From CAJQQY01 sp964564545 (GTDB lineage: Bacteria; Bacteroidota; Bacteroidia; Chitinophagales; Saprospiraceae): a stretch of 64,000 nucleotides of DNA. The stretch covers positions 1 to 64,000 of the forward strand of contig CAZMBP010000011.1 of the NCBI GenBank assembly GCA_964564545.1. Reading direction: 5' to 3'. Shown here in pieces: positions 18,096 to 26,456 of this stretch (positions are counted from its first letter, which is position 1; every line of letters starts with the position of its first letter). Position numbers and translations under genes: made by a program. The notes beneath the pieces are model-generated. The model was not told the DNA's origin and made no database searches. It saw nothing but the letters and a program-made list of their open reading frames with translations.

Positions 18096-19706
18096 TTATT
18101 TTTGTGCTGCTTTTTCAAATAACAACCTACAATTAGGATCTAACTTTATTGCTGTAACTTCTCCTTTGACCTTCATTTTGAATGATTGATTTTTTGAGGA
18201 GATAGAAAACGTTCGCCGATATTTTTTACCTGAATCATTAAGGATTTCTATTTCAATTGGAAAATGAAAAACATAATTTTGAACTTGTTGAATATTGATT
18301 TCCACTTTTTTTCTTGAAGATTTTTTCCAATCGACTTTTAGAACTGGATGCCCCGGTTGATAAAGCCATTGTTGAAAAAATTGATTTAGGTTTTTACCGG
18401 AGACTTGTTCCATCACTTTTTGAAAATCCTTACTCATCGCATTGGACAATTTATATTTTTGATAGTACATGCGGATTCCTTTCCAAAAATTTTCTTTCCC
18501 AACTTCTTGTCGAAGCATGTGCAAAACCCAAGCACCTTTTTGATAGGAATTAGGATTGAGTAATTGATTATAATCCTTAATAGAAGTATTGACGATTGGC
18601 ATTGGTTTTTGATGGGAAAATTGAATAACGCGATTGCGTTCTTCTTGGATGTTTTCTAAAAAAGCATCTCGCCCCCGAATTTCTTCCAAATACAAATCAG
18701 TCAAATAGGTGGCAAAACCTTCACTCAGCCACACATGATGCCAGTTCATTTCAGAAGCAGAATTACCAAACCATTGGTGCGCAATTTCATGAGCGATAAG
18801 TTTCTCTTGATCCTTTTCTCCATTGACAGAGTTTTCGTAATAAAAAATATTACCTGCGTTTTCCATCCCACCATAGCGAGTTTTAGACTGAACATTCGCA
18901 AGTTTTTCATAGGGGTAGCTGCCCATCTTTTTTACAAAAAAATCTAAGACACCCAAAGCGATTTTGTAATCACCAAAGCCATTGTCTCGATCTTGCCGAT
19001 ACACCCAACTAGTGACTGGGATTTGATTTACAAAACCTGCAAAGTTGACTGCAAAACGAGCTGCTCCGATAACCATGACTTTAGTGGGTAAAGGAACATT
19101 TTCCTTCCAATGTGTAAGTGTAGTGTTATCATCTAAGTTGGTTTCTTCTATTTGTTCTCCATTGGCGATGACTTGATAATGATCGGGAGCGGTGACAATA
19201 AATTCAACCGTAGCTTTGTCCGATGGATGATCGACGGTAGGCAACCAATGATGAGCACGGTTAGGCCAATTGTCTCCGAAAAAAGTACGATCGCCATATT
19301 TGTTTTTTGCAATGACTAGACCATCCGCAGGAATTCCATGATATTGGATAACCATAGATTTCACCTCTCCTTTTGAAGTAGGTTCGTCGAGTTGAATGAT
19401 TAGTTTTTCTTCTTGATGATTAAAAGAAATTGCTTTTTCATCCATCCAAATATTTTTGACTTCCATTCCTTTTTCTTCCTTGGAATTTTTAGCAACTAAG
19501 TCTAATTGAAAGGTCGAGATAGGTTTAAGAAACTCAATATCAACTTTGGCTTTTCCAAAAATCACATCACTAGTGTCATTCAATTCTAATTGAAATCTAT
19601 AGTGGAGAATATTGATTTCGCTAAATCTTTGCTCATGTTCTTGAGCAATGGATTGACTGGAGAAAGCAAGAATTAGAATAAAGAGAAATGCAATTTTTTT
19701 TATCAT
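18096..19706 (-). CDS. M1 family metallo-aminopeptidase, exported
   Basis: A 536-residue protein with a signal peptide (about residues 1-21, ending SIAQ). The M1 substrate motif appears as GGMENAG (the usual GAMEN with a Gly variant) at about 277-283. The zinc site is HEIAHQWFGN at about 300-309, with the distal glutamate in WLSEGFATY about 20 residues later. A beta-saddle domain (about 25-200) precedes the thermolysin-like domain, and a short C-terminal beta domain ends the protein. The length is shorter than aminopeptidase N because the large helical C-terminal domain is absent. It removes N-terminal residues from peptides outside the cytoplasm. It is convergent with the sulfatase gene, with a 70-base gap and no clear terminator. 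Confidence 0.92.
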   Translation of the reverse strand: MIKKIAFLFILILAFSSQSIAQEHEQRFSEINILHYRFQLELNDTSDVIFGKAKVDIEFLKPISTFQLDLVAKNSKEEKGMEVKNIWMDEKAISFNHQEEKLIIQLDEPTSKGEVKSMVIQYHGIPADGLVIAKNKYGDRTFFGDNWPNRAHHWLPTVDHPSDKATVEFIVTAPDHYQVIANGEQIEETNLDDNTTLTHWKENVPLPTKVMVIGAARFAVNFAGFVNQIPVTSWVYRQDRDNGFGDYKIALGVLDFFVKKMGSYPYEKLANVQSKTRYGGMENAGNIFYYENSVNGEKDQEKLIAHEIAHQWFGNSASEMNWHHVWLSEGFATYLTDLYLEEIRGRDAFLENIQEERNRVIQFSHQKPMPIVNTSIKDYNQLLNPNSYQKGAWVLHMLRQEVGKENFWKGIRMYYQKYKLSNAMSKDFQKVMEQVSGKNLNQFFQQWLYQPGHPVLKVDWKKSSRKKVEINIQQVQNYVFHFPIEIEILNDSGKKYRRTFSISSKNQSFKMKVKGEVTAIKLDPNCRLLFEKAAQK

Positions 19707-19873
19707 CGTTATGGTTCTTTTGATTGTTCTTAGGAATGGTAAAAAAATAAAGAGAAATGATTTGAATATGCTTTCAAAATTTTCTTTGTGGATTTAGACA
19801 AAACTAAAAAATATCTAGCCATAATTCGGAAAGATATGGTTGGAAAAAAATATTACTTTAGGAACAAACAAAA

Positions 19874-19915
19874 AGGTGCGGGCATAAAAATTTTATACTC
19901 GCACCTGATTTTTTT
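19874..19915. terminator. Bidirectional terminator of the rnf operon
   Basis: Stem AGGTGCG paired with CGCACCT (19874-19906) around an AT-rich loop. It is followed on the plus strand by GATTTTTTTATTTT and on the minus strand by TTTTTGTTTG. It sits 18 bases after the end of rnfB. Confidence 0.8.
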
Positions 19916-19932
19916 ATTTTAGTGATCGTAGT

Positions 19933-20799
19933 TTATGAAAACCCTTTACGTCGTTCTCCTTTACGAATGATTTTTTTACTCTCTTTCCCTTTGATCGGTC
20001 CCAATTTTTCATCCAACCAAACGATAGCTCCAGTAGGACACCTTTGAATAGGAACTTGAGTTTGATGATTTTCTTGATAATTTATTACGGGCAAATTATG
20101 CACCATCGAAATTAAATCTCCTGGTGCATCCATAGCACATTTACCACAGGCGGTACAACCCACTTGACACTCTTCCAGAATATCATCTCCGGCTTCCAAA
20201 TTTTTACAGGCGACCCAAAGTTGATTACTCATCGGTTGTATAGAAAATAAATCTTTCGGGCAAACTTCCACACAGTCACCACAAGCAGTACACTTATCAT
20301 TATCCACAACTGGAAGCCCAAATTGATTCATAGTAATGGCATCAAAATCACAAACCTTTTCACAATCACCATGACCTAAACATCCCCAGAAACATCCTTT
20401 GCCTCCTCCCGAAACCAGCGTGGCTGCTTGACAAGATGATAGCCCTTGATAGTTGGCTCGATTTAAAGCTACATTGGTTCCACCGGCACATGCTAAACGA
20501 GCGACTTGTTTTTCTTCACTTCCCAAATCAACGCCAAGATAATTAGCTATCGCCAATCGTCCCTCGTCGGAGCTAACGGTACATTTCCCAGGGAGTACTT
20601 TTTCCGAAACCAATGCTTCCGCAAACGGACGACAACCTGGAAACCCACATGCTCCACAGTTGGCATGAGGCAACATATCTTCCACCGCATCAATGCGTGG
20701 ATCTTCATAAACGTACAACTTCTTGTTTGCCAAAATTAGCATTAAGACCAAAACTAAGGTCAAACCACCAAGTGCGGCAAGGGCAATAATGATTGTCAT
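19933..20799 (-). CDS. rnfB: Rnf complex iron-sulfur subunit RnfB
   Basis: A 288-residue subunit of the ion-translocating ferredoxin:NAD+ oxidoreductase. One N-terminal membrane helix (about 1-25) is followed by the RnfB signature four-cysteine domain (HANCGACGFPGC...GKC, about 46-75). Two 4Fe-4S ferredoxin motifs then follow, CTACGDCVEVCP and CQVGCTACGKC, plus a cysteine-rich segment 'GKGCFWGCLGHGDCEKVC'. RnfB receives electrons from ferredoxin at the cytoplasmic side. It is the last gene of the operon, separated from rnfCDGEA by the reductase and NqrM-like genes, an unusual order because rnfB is normally close to rnfC. The 31-base gap to the reductase gene and the terminator behind it indicate a single transcript. 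Confidence 0.95.
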   Translation of the reverse strand: MTIIIALAALGGLTLVLVLMLILANKKLYVYEDPRIDAVEDMLPHANCGACGFPGCRPFAEALVSEKVLPGKCTVSSDEGRLAIANYLGVDLGSEEKQVARLACAGGTNVALNRANYQGLSSCQAATLVSGGGKGCFWGCLGHGDCEKVCDFDAITMNQFGLPVVDNDKCTACGDCVEVCPKDLFSIQPMSNQLWVACKNLEAGDDILEECQVGCTACGKCAMDAPGDLISMVHNLPVINYQENHQTQVPIQRCPTGAIVWLDEKLGPIKGKESKKIIRKGERRKGFS

Positions 20800-20830
20800 A
20801 TTAATTTGTATTAGAAGTCAAATTCCTTCT

Positions 20831-21688
20831 TTAGTAAATAATTTCCGCCCATTTTTTTCCTGCAACTAATTCTGCTTTTCGGGTTTCCCATTTTTCTTTT
20901 GACCCCAGTATATTAGAGAATGCTTTGTCTAACATATCTTTGATTCCTTCATAACCAGCTACATAAATATGGGTGTTTGTTCGAGACAACAATTCGAGAA
21001 TTTCAGCAGCTCGTGACTCAATCGCAGTATCCAAAGCAATCGGATCTGACCAATGAGGACGAGGGCTTAAAGCATGAAAAGCTTCAAAGGTGTCCTCATC
21101 GTAGTAATTGATTAAGTCACCATCTTTGTCATTCATGTAAAGTAATTCCAAACCACTACGAGCGCCATAAAATAATCGAACCTTACCTTTCCAATCTTTT
21201 ACATTTTTATAAATATGTTTTATAAATGCTCGGAATGGAGCAATGCCTGTTCCCATCCCAATCAAGATTAGATTGGAGTTTTTATCTTCTGGAACTACAA
21301 AGGGTAAATCGTGAGGCCCTGTGATGGTGATTTCATCGCCGACTTTCCGATCACACATATAATTGGAAGCGATCCCTTTATATAATTCTCCGCTGAACTC
21401 ATCAACATAAGAACATCGTTTTACCAAAATGGTAATTTGTGGATTACCTCCATTTTTAGAGGGTAAATCTGCCACACTATATAATCGATGATGCATTGTG
21501 TTTCCAAATTCACCAGAAGTTTTTACGAGTACTCCAAAACTTTGGTCCACGTGGCAATCAAAATCTGATTGTTTGACCTCTAGCAATATTTCCCGAACTT
21601 CTTCTGTCTCCAATGGAGTCAAGCGTTCCGACTTTTTGATCGTAGCCTTGTATTTATTTTCAGTATTAAAATCTGCTAAATGTGCCAT
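20831..21688 (-). CDS. Plant-type ferredoxin-NADP+ reductase
   Basis: A 285-residue flavoprotein. The FAD-binding RLYSVAD motif (RxYS type) is at about 68-74, and the NADP-binding GMGTGIAPFR at about 143-152. A conserved 'FYGARSGLELLY' follows, then 'THIYVAGYEGIKDML', and the chain ends in an aromatic residue (WAEIIY), as in plastid-type FNR. Plant-type FNRs pass electrons between ferredoxin and NADP(H). The gene sits inside the Rnf operon, between the NqrM-like gene and rnfB. This suggests a second exit for reduced ferredoxin, to NADPH, beside the Rnf route to NAD+. The possibility that it acts as an Rnf- or NQR-type NADH-side module is less likely, because the C-terminus and GTG(I/A)APFR motif are of FNR type. 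Family confidence is high; its role in the operon is inference. Confidence 0.9.
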   Translation of the reverse strand: MAHLADFNTENKYKATIKKSERLTPLETEEVREILLEVKQSDFDCHVDQSFGVLVKTSGEFGNTMHHRLYSVADLPSKNGGNPQITILVKRCSYVDEFSGELYKGIASNYMCDRKVGDEITITGPHDLPFVVPEDKNSNLILIGMGTGIAPFRAFIKHIYKNVKDWKGKVRLFYGARSGLELLYMNDKDGDLINYYDEDTFEAFHALSPRPHWSDPIALDTAIESRAAEILELLSRTNTHIYVAGYEGIKDMLDKAFSNILGSKEKWETRKAELVAGKKWAEIIY

Positions 21689-21722
21689 AATTTATATTGT
21701 TAATTTTTAAATCAATTTTTTT

Positions 21723-21911
21723 TCAAATTTGCTCAACCTCTTTTTTACAAGAACTTGTGCAACCACAATTTCTACAAGAAGTTCTGCCAGCGAGTACATC
21801 TTCATCTGATAAATGATCGGAGAATGTTTTTCCCCAAAAGGATTGAACAATCATCCAAATGATCATCAATGATGTGATTCCGCCGATTGCAATTATTAGT
21901 GAGTTAATCAT
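21723..21911 (-). CDS. NqrM-like small membrane cysteine protein
   Basis: A 62-residue protein: one membrane helix (about residues 1-26, SLIIAIGGITSLMIIWMIV), a short charged linker and a cysteine cluster CRNCGCTSSC at 45-54. The CxCx3C arrangement (CGCTSSC) is the same as the tail of NqrM (DUF539), a maturation factor that supplies iron to the membrane-embedded NqrD/E centre of the Na+-NQR. RnfA and RnfE are the homologues of NqrE and NqrD and carry the same four cysteines, so an NqrM-like protein inside an rnf operon makes sense as an iron donor to that site. This is inference; it could instead be a FeoB-associated-type or other cysteine membrane protein. It is separated from rnfA by a 242-base gap with a palindromic element. 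Confidence 0.75.
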   Translation of the reverse strand: MINSLIIAIGGITSLMIIWMIVQSFWGKTFSDHLSDEDVLAGRTSCRNCGCTSSCKKEVEQI

Positions 21912-21965
21912 TTTTTTTATTGGTCTTAGAAAAAATTTAAAAGCTTGTACTTTTAGTATTATAAT

Positions 21966-22112
21966 TTTTTTTTGACGCTGACTTTTTTATGACGAATTAT
22001 GACTTTTTATGTTTTGGTATAAATCTTTTTTCTAAAAGAAAAAACATAATCGAGAAACGGGAATAAACATAATAAGTCATAATAAATCATAAAAAAGTCT
22101 GCGTCAAAAAAA
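21966..22112. repeat. Palindromic element, TGACGCAGAC family, copy 1
   Basis: Long inverted repeat. The left end TTTTTTTGACGCTGACTTTT is matched by GTCTGCGTCAAAAAAA at the right, with TATGACTTTTTATGTTT and AAACATAATAAGTCATA as inner arms. It lies between rnfA and the NqrM-like gene. A shorter copy is at 47405-47471. It could form a strong RNA hairpin within the operon transcript. No gene is seen in the 21912-22153 gap. Confidence 0.7.
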
Positions 22113-22153
22113 TATTAATCACCTACTTTAGTAGGCAGTTGTTATGTTTAAAA

Positions 22154-22738
22154 TTATTGACTTCCTAATCCCGCAAATCCCATAAAAGCCAAAGACAAAA
22201 TACCCGCTATCAACAAAGTGAGCGCTGTACCTTTTGCTACATTTGGAACATCTGCAAAATTAAGTTGCTCTCGTAATCCTGCGATCAACACCAGAGCTAA
22301 GGTGAATCCTACTCCTGCTCCTAATGCGTAAACTAAACTTTCAACCAACCCATACCCTTTATTGGTTTGGAAAAGAGCCACACCTAAAATGGCGCAATTG
22401 GTGGTGATCAAAGGAAGAAATATGCCTAGTGCCCGAAATAATGCTGGGCTCATTTTTTTAATAAACATTTCTACCAATTGAACCGTAGAGGCAATCACAA
22501 CTATGTAGCTGATCAACTGTAAATACGGTGCATCTATCGCCACTAATAAAGTATGAATACCAAAAGCACAAAGAGAACTTATGAGCATCACAAATGTAAC
22601 TGCGCCTCCCATTTTCGTAGCAGTTTCCATTTTTCCCGACACGCCCAAAAATGGACAGATGCCTAGAAAGTATGCCAATACAAAATTGTTGATTAAGCTG
22701 GCATTAATGAATATGTACCAAAGTGATTCCTCTTTCAT
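22154..22738 (-). CDS. rnfA: Rnf complex membrane subunit RnfA
   Basis: A 194-residue integral membrane protein with about six helices. It carries the two conserved cysteines in 'LGICPFLGVSGKMETA' and 'ITTNCAILGVALF'. In Rnf and NQR structures these cysteines, with the matching pair in RnfE, hold an iron-sulfur cluster at the centre of the membrane domain. The start overlaps the end of rnfE by four bases (ATGA type), showing translational coupling. Its length is normal for the family. Confidence 0.95.
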   Translation of the reverse strand: MKEESLWYIFINASLINNFVLAYFLGICPFLGVSGKMETATKMGGAVTFVMLISSLCAFGIHTLLVAIDAPYLQLISYIVVIASTVQLVEMFIKKMSPALFRALGIFLPLITTNCAILGVALFQTNKGYGLVESLVYALGAGVGFTLALVLIAGLREQLNFADVPNVAKGTALTLLIAGILSLAFMGFAGLGSQ

Positions 22739-23391
22739 GTTGTTGATCTTTTTTCTTTTGCAGCATTAAAAATAAGCAACCAAATTGCTAGCGTAAAAAA
22801 ACCTCCTGCCGGTAAAATCATCACAATCCATGGTTGAAAACCTTCTGAAAAAATCGCATAATTAAAAATGCTTCCATTTCCTAACAATTCTCTTACGGCG
22901 CCCAAACAGAATAAAGCGAAAGTAAATCCTACACCCATTCCTAATGCATCTGAGATAGATTTCCCAATGGTGTTTTTTGAGGCGAACGCTTCTGCCCTAC
23001 TTAGTATCAAACAGTTGACAACGATAAGTGAAATAAATGCGCCGAGGCTTTTGTGCAGTTCAATACTAATTGCCATGATCACATAATCGGTTATCGTTAC
23101 AAAGGTGGCAATGATTAAAATGTAAGAAGCAATCCGCACTTGTTTAGGAATAAAATTCCGTAAGGAGGAAACTAAAATATTAGACATCAATAAAACAAAA
23201 GCTGTCGCTAATCCCATTGCCAAAGCATTCTCCGCAGTATTGGAAACAGCTAATACGGGACACATCCCTAGCACCTGAACAAAGACGGGATTGTCTCGCC
23301 ACAAACCTTTGATGAATTCATCAGTCGTCGGATTTTCCTTTAGTGTGGCTAGGAAGCCTGTGTTATTTTTATCTTGTTTTTGATCGCTCAT
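22735..23391 (-). CDS. rnfE: Rnf complex membrane subunit RnfE
   Basis: A 218-residue membrane protein with about six helices, homologous to RnfA and NqrD. The cysteine motifs are 'LGMCPVLAVSNTAENA' and 'VVNCLILSRAEAFA', the second with the typical RAEAFA extension of RnfE. A short soluble N-terminus (about 25 residues, KENPTTDEFIKGLWRDNP) precedes the first helix, as usual. It overlaps rnfG and rnfA by four bases each. Confidence 0.95.
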   Translation of the reverse strand: MSDQKQDKNNTGFLATLKENPTTDEFIKGLWRDNPVFVQVLGMCPVLAVSNTAENALAMGLATAFVLLMSNILVSSLRNFIPKQVRIASYILIIATFVTITDYVIMAISIELHKSLGAFISLIVVNCLILSRAEAFASKNTIGKSISDALGMGVGFTFALFCLGAVRELLGNGSIFNYAIFSEGFQPWIVMILPAGGFFTLAIWLLIFNAAKEKRSTT

Positions 23392-24092
23392 TCTTCAACT
23401 GTTTCATTGTTTTTGATCTCGAACGTTTTTTTGTTTTTATAAATTAATGGGATCCATTCCTCCGAACTTTTTTCAATAATATTTCCAATGGCTCTTGAAG
23501 AAATGGTCGCTCCTGTAATGCTATCAACTTCCCATGGATTTTTCTTAGTGCCATGTTTTACAGGAATGACTTTATTTTTTACTGCACTTAAATCTTCGAC
23601 AAGGGATACATCGAGGTTTTTAAAATTTGCAAGGAAGTCTTGATCCTTTTCAATTTTATCTCCTAGACCTGGTGTCTCTTTACTTTCCAAAACATAAAAA
23701 CCAACGACGGCTTGTTTCTCAGGGTCGTATCCATACAGAATACGTAATACATCAGCGAATCCCATTCCACTAGCTTTGATGGCTAGCCCTGTTAGTTGAC
23801 CATTTTCATCATAACCGGCATATACTATTTGTTCCGCATTTTCCTCATCGTTGATTTCTGTAAATACATTGTTAGGAGTGAGTTGAAAAGTTTTCTTTTC
23901 TGTAATTCCTGGCAGTACTTTGAAGATGGCTTTTTCTAATGCCGCTGCTTTATTTTTTTCAATCCTTGGTAATGTTCCTTCAAAGGTCAACACAATCAAC
24001 AGCGCACAAACTACCCCTATGCTAACCATAGCTCGAAGCATTTTCATACTATTTGCAGCGTCTGTTGTTGGTATGGATTGTATTTTGTTCAT
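23388..24092 (-). CDS. rnfG: Rnf complex FMN-binding subunit RnfG
   Basis: A 234-residue protein with one N-terminal membrane helix (about 19-41) and a periplasmic FMN-binding domain. The covalent FMN attachment motif is 'DSITGATISSRAI' (threonine of the TGAT segment). 'YDPEKQAVVGFYVLESKETP', followed by GLGDKI, is the typical RnfG/NqrC core. An ApbE-type flavin transferase would be needed to load FMN and is not in this window. It overlaps rnfD and rnfE by four bases on either side. Confidence 0.95.
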   Translation of the reverse strand: MNKIQSIPTTDAANSMKMLRAMVSIGVVCALLIVLTFEGTLPRIEKNKAAALEKAIFKVLPGITEKKTFQLTPNNVFTEINDEENAEQIVYAGYDENGQLTGLAIKASGMGFADVLRILYGYDPEKQAVVGFYVLESKETPGLGDKIEKDQDFLANFKNLDVSLVEDLSAVKNKVIPVKHGTKKNPWEVDSITGATISSRAIGNIIEKSSEEWIPLIYKNKKTFEIKNNETVEE

Positions 24093-25108
24093 GATGTTTT
24101 CAAACTTTTAGTCGTTCCATAAACTCGTGGTTTTACCAAACCATCAATATGTGGCGAAATAGCATTCGCCAACAAAATAGCATACATCACTCCTTCTGGT
24201 AGTCCTCCCCAAATTCGAATCACAATGACCAGTAGCCCGATGATCGCTCCATACATCCAAACTCCTAAAGGTGTTAGTGGAGAAGCTACCATATCCGTTG
24301 CCATAAAAACTGCCCCCAACATTAAGCCTCCTGAAAAGAGCATAAAAATAGGAGAAGGATAAACTTGGTTATCAATGAGATATAAAATTCCGCTGAATAG
24401 AAATGCACTTCCTAATACCGAAACTGGTATTCGCCAGTTCATCATTTTTCTGGCAGCTAAATAAATACCTCCTAACAAAATCAGCACAGCGCAGGTCTCC
24501 CCGGTCGAACCACTAATGATTCCAAAGGCCAAATCAGTTGTTTCAGTCGATACCTGATCAAACTTAAAAGCTGATAGCGGCGTTGCTCCCGTCATCGCAT
24601 CAAACTCTGGCTTCATAAAAGGAAAGGCAAAAGTGGAAGAGAAAAAAGAGGAAAACCGATCCTCCAAAAGTGGTGAATTCCAAGTAGTGATCGCTACGGG
24701 AAATGCAGCTTGTAATACTGCTCTTCCAACAAGGGCTGGATTGAAAACATTATATCCCAAACCTCCAAAAATAAATTTACCGAGCGCAATCGCAATCACT
24801 CCTCCAAAAAAAGTCATCCATATTGGAAACCCCGGAGGTAAGGTCAGTCCTAATAATAAACCTGTGATCACAGCGGACCAATCTGAAACGGTACTTTCTT
24901 TTTTTGAAATTTTACATAAAAAATGTTCCGTAACAATACAGGAAACTACTGCAGTAACGATAACCATCAAAGCACTTAAACCAAAAACATACACAGCAAA
25001 AAATGCAACGGGAAGTAATGCCCAAACTACATTTCTCATGATGGTATCTGTGCTAAGCCCTTGGGTAATATGGGGCGAAGTGCTGATATGTAATGTTTTA
25101 TTTAGCAT
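24089..25108 (-). CDS. rnfD: Rnf complex FMN-binding membrane subunit RnfD
   Basis: A 339-residue integral membrane protein. The start is placed at the ATG 25106-25108, which follows an AAAAAAGG ribosome-binding stretch; a longer reading from 25138 would use TTG and overlap rnfC more. The product then begins MLNKTLHISTSPHI, the usual RnfD opening. The covalent FMN site is 'DAMTGATPLSAFK'. The family signature 'GGLGYNVFNPALVGRA' and the late segment 'GGLPEGVMYAILLANAISP' are present. About eight to ten helices. The start lies 11 bases inside the rnfC end. Confidence 0.95.
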   Translation of the reverse strand: MLNKTLHISTSPHITQGLSTDTIMRNVVWALLPVAFFAVYVFGLSALMVIVTAVVSCIVTEHFLCKISKKESTVSDWSAVITGLLLGLTLPPGFPIWMTFFGGVIAIALGKFIFGGLGYNVFNPALVGRAVLQAAFPVAITTWNSPLLEDRFSSFFSSTFAFPFMKPEFDAMTGATPLSAFKFDQVSTETTDLAFGIISGSTGETCAVLILLGGIYLAARKMMNWRIPVSVLGSAFLFSGILYLIDNQVYPSPIFMLFSGGLMLGAVFMATDMVASPLTPLGVWMYGAIIGLLVIVIRIWGGLPEGVMYAILLANAISPHIDGLVKPRVYGTTKSLKTS

Positions 25109-26450
25109 TTGCGTTGGCCTTTTTTCGTTTTCTAACAATAGACTTGGATAGTCTAAAATATTGCACTAATGGAATATGAGAAGGACATACATAAGAGCAT
25201 GATCCACACTCAAAACAATCCATTAAGTTATTGTTTTCTGCCATCTCATCGTAGGCTTCAAATTTTGCTAAAATCCCCAACTTAGAAGGATTTAGGAAAA
25301 TTGGACAAGCATCTACGCAAGCTCCACATTTGATACAGGGATATATTTTCTCAGACCTTTTTACTTCTTTTTCAGTATAAACAACAATGCCTGATGTTCC
25401 TTTGACAATGGAAATATCTAGGTTGGAAACTGCCACGCCCATCATTGGACCACCCATATAAACTTCGCTGATATTTTCATCGACTCCTACTTGCTCTAAA
25501 ACATAGCGGAGCGGTGTACCAACTGGTATTAAATAATTTCCTTTCTTTTTTACCCCTGGGCCAGTAATGGTAACTACTCGTTCTTGAATGCCACGACCAT
25601 GTGGAAGGAGACGACCAATTTCTGCAGTTGTAGCAATATTTACCACTACCACATTTACATCAATCGGTAAACCTCCAGAAGGAACTTCTAGATCCAAAAT
25701 AGAAGTGATCAACATCTTTTCAGAACCTTGAGGATATTTTACGGGAACAACTTTTACAGAAATAGGCTCCCCTGAGGGAATCATTTTTTCCAAATGATCG
25801 GCTGCATCTTGCTTGTTCGCTTCTATCCCAATAATGGTTTTTTTTGCTCCGGTAGCTTTCATCAGATATTTAATACCTGTAAAAATATCTTCTGCTTGTT
25901 CGAGCATCACCCGATGGTCGGTGGTCAAGTAAGGTTCGCATTCGATTCCATTGAGCATTAAAATCTCACAATGTTTTCCTTCAGGAATTTTCAATTTTAC
26001 ATGAGTTGGAAACGCAGCTCCTCCTAACCCAACAATTCCAGCATCCTGAACACCTTGCAAGATCTCTTCAGGTGTAGCTGTTTTGTAATCAATTGGATTT
26101 CCTTCTGCCACTTCCTGACTAGAGGATGGGAATGGTTCTAAATAAATTCCTGGAACCATTTTTCCAGAAATAGACGGAACATTCCCAATCTTTCGAACCG
26201 TCCCCGAGGCAGATGCATGGATTGGTACGGAAACATATCCGACGGCTTTGGCTAGCACCTGACCTCGGTTGACCTCTTGTCCTTCTCGAACGATTATTTC
26301 TGAAGGAGCACCAATATGTTGTGCCATCGGAATGATGATCACAGGAGCAAAAGGGAACTGCCGAATGGGTAAACCATTTGTTTCATCTTTGTGCTCCGGT
26401 GGATGAATACCGTGCTTAAAAGTATTTTTATGAAAATTAAAAAGTCCCAT
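25098..26450 (-). CDS. rnfC: Rnf complex NADH-side subunit RnfC
   Basis: A 450-residue peripheral subunit. The N-terminal barrel-sandwich part opens 'FKHGIHPPEHKDET', as in other RnfC proteins. The NAD/FMN-binding Rossmann part has 'GIVGLGGAAFPTHVKL' and 'LNGIECEPYLTTDHRVM'. Two 4Fe-4S motifs close it: CIKCGACVDACP and CFECGSCSYVCP, at about 365-415. RnfC exchanges electrons with NAD+/NADH. It starts six bases after the end of the pyruvate oxidoreductase gene, so the two are co-transcribed. Its length is that of the shorter RnfC type without the alanine-rich C-terminal extension found in E. coli. Confidence 0.95.
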   Translation of the reverse strand: MGLFNFHKNTFKHGIHPPEHKDETNGLPIRQFPFAPVIIIPMAQHIGAPSEIIVREGQEVNRGQVLAKAVGYVSVPIHASASGTVRKIGNVPSISGKMVPGIYLEPFPSSSQEVAEGNPIDYKTATPEEILQGVQDAGIVGLGGAAFPTHVKLKIPEGKHCEILMLNGIECEPYLTTDHRVMLEQAEDIFTGIKYLMKATGAKKTIIGIEANKQDAADHLEKMIPSGEPISVKVVPVKYPQGSEKMLITSILDLEVPSGGLPIDVNVVVVNIATTAEIGRLLPHGRGIQERVVTITGPGVKKKGNYLIPVGTPLRYVLEQVGVDENISEVYMGGPMMGVAVSNLDISIVKGTSGIVVYTEKEVKRSEKIYPCIKCGACVDACPIFLNPSKLGILAKFEAYDEMAENNNLMDCFECGSCSYVCPSHIPLVQYFRLSKSIVRKRKKANANAK

Positions 26451-26456
26451 AATAGT

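Noticed and set aside
24633..25151. 172-codon plus-strand frame
   Set aside because: It is antisense to rnfD and rnfC, whose motifs are unmistakable, and it has no recognisable protein features of its own.
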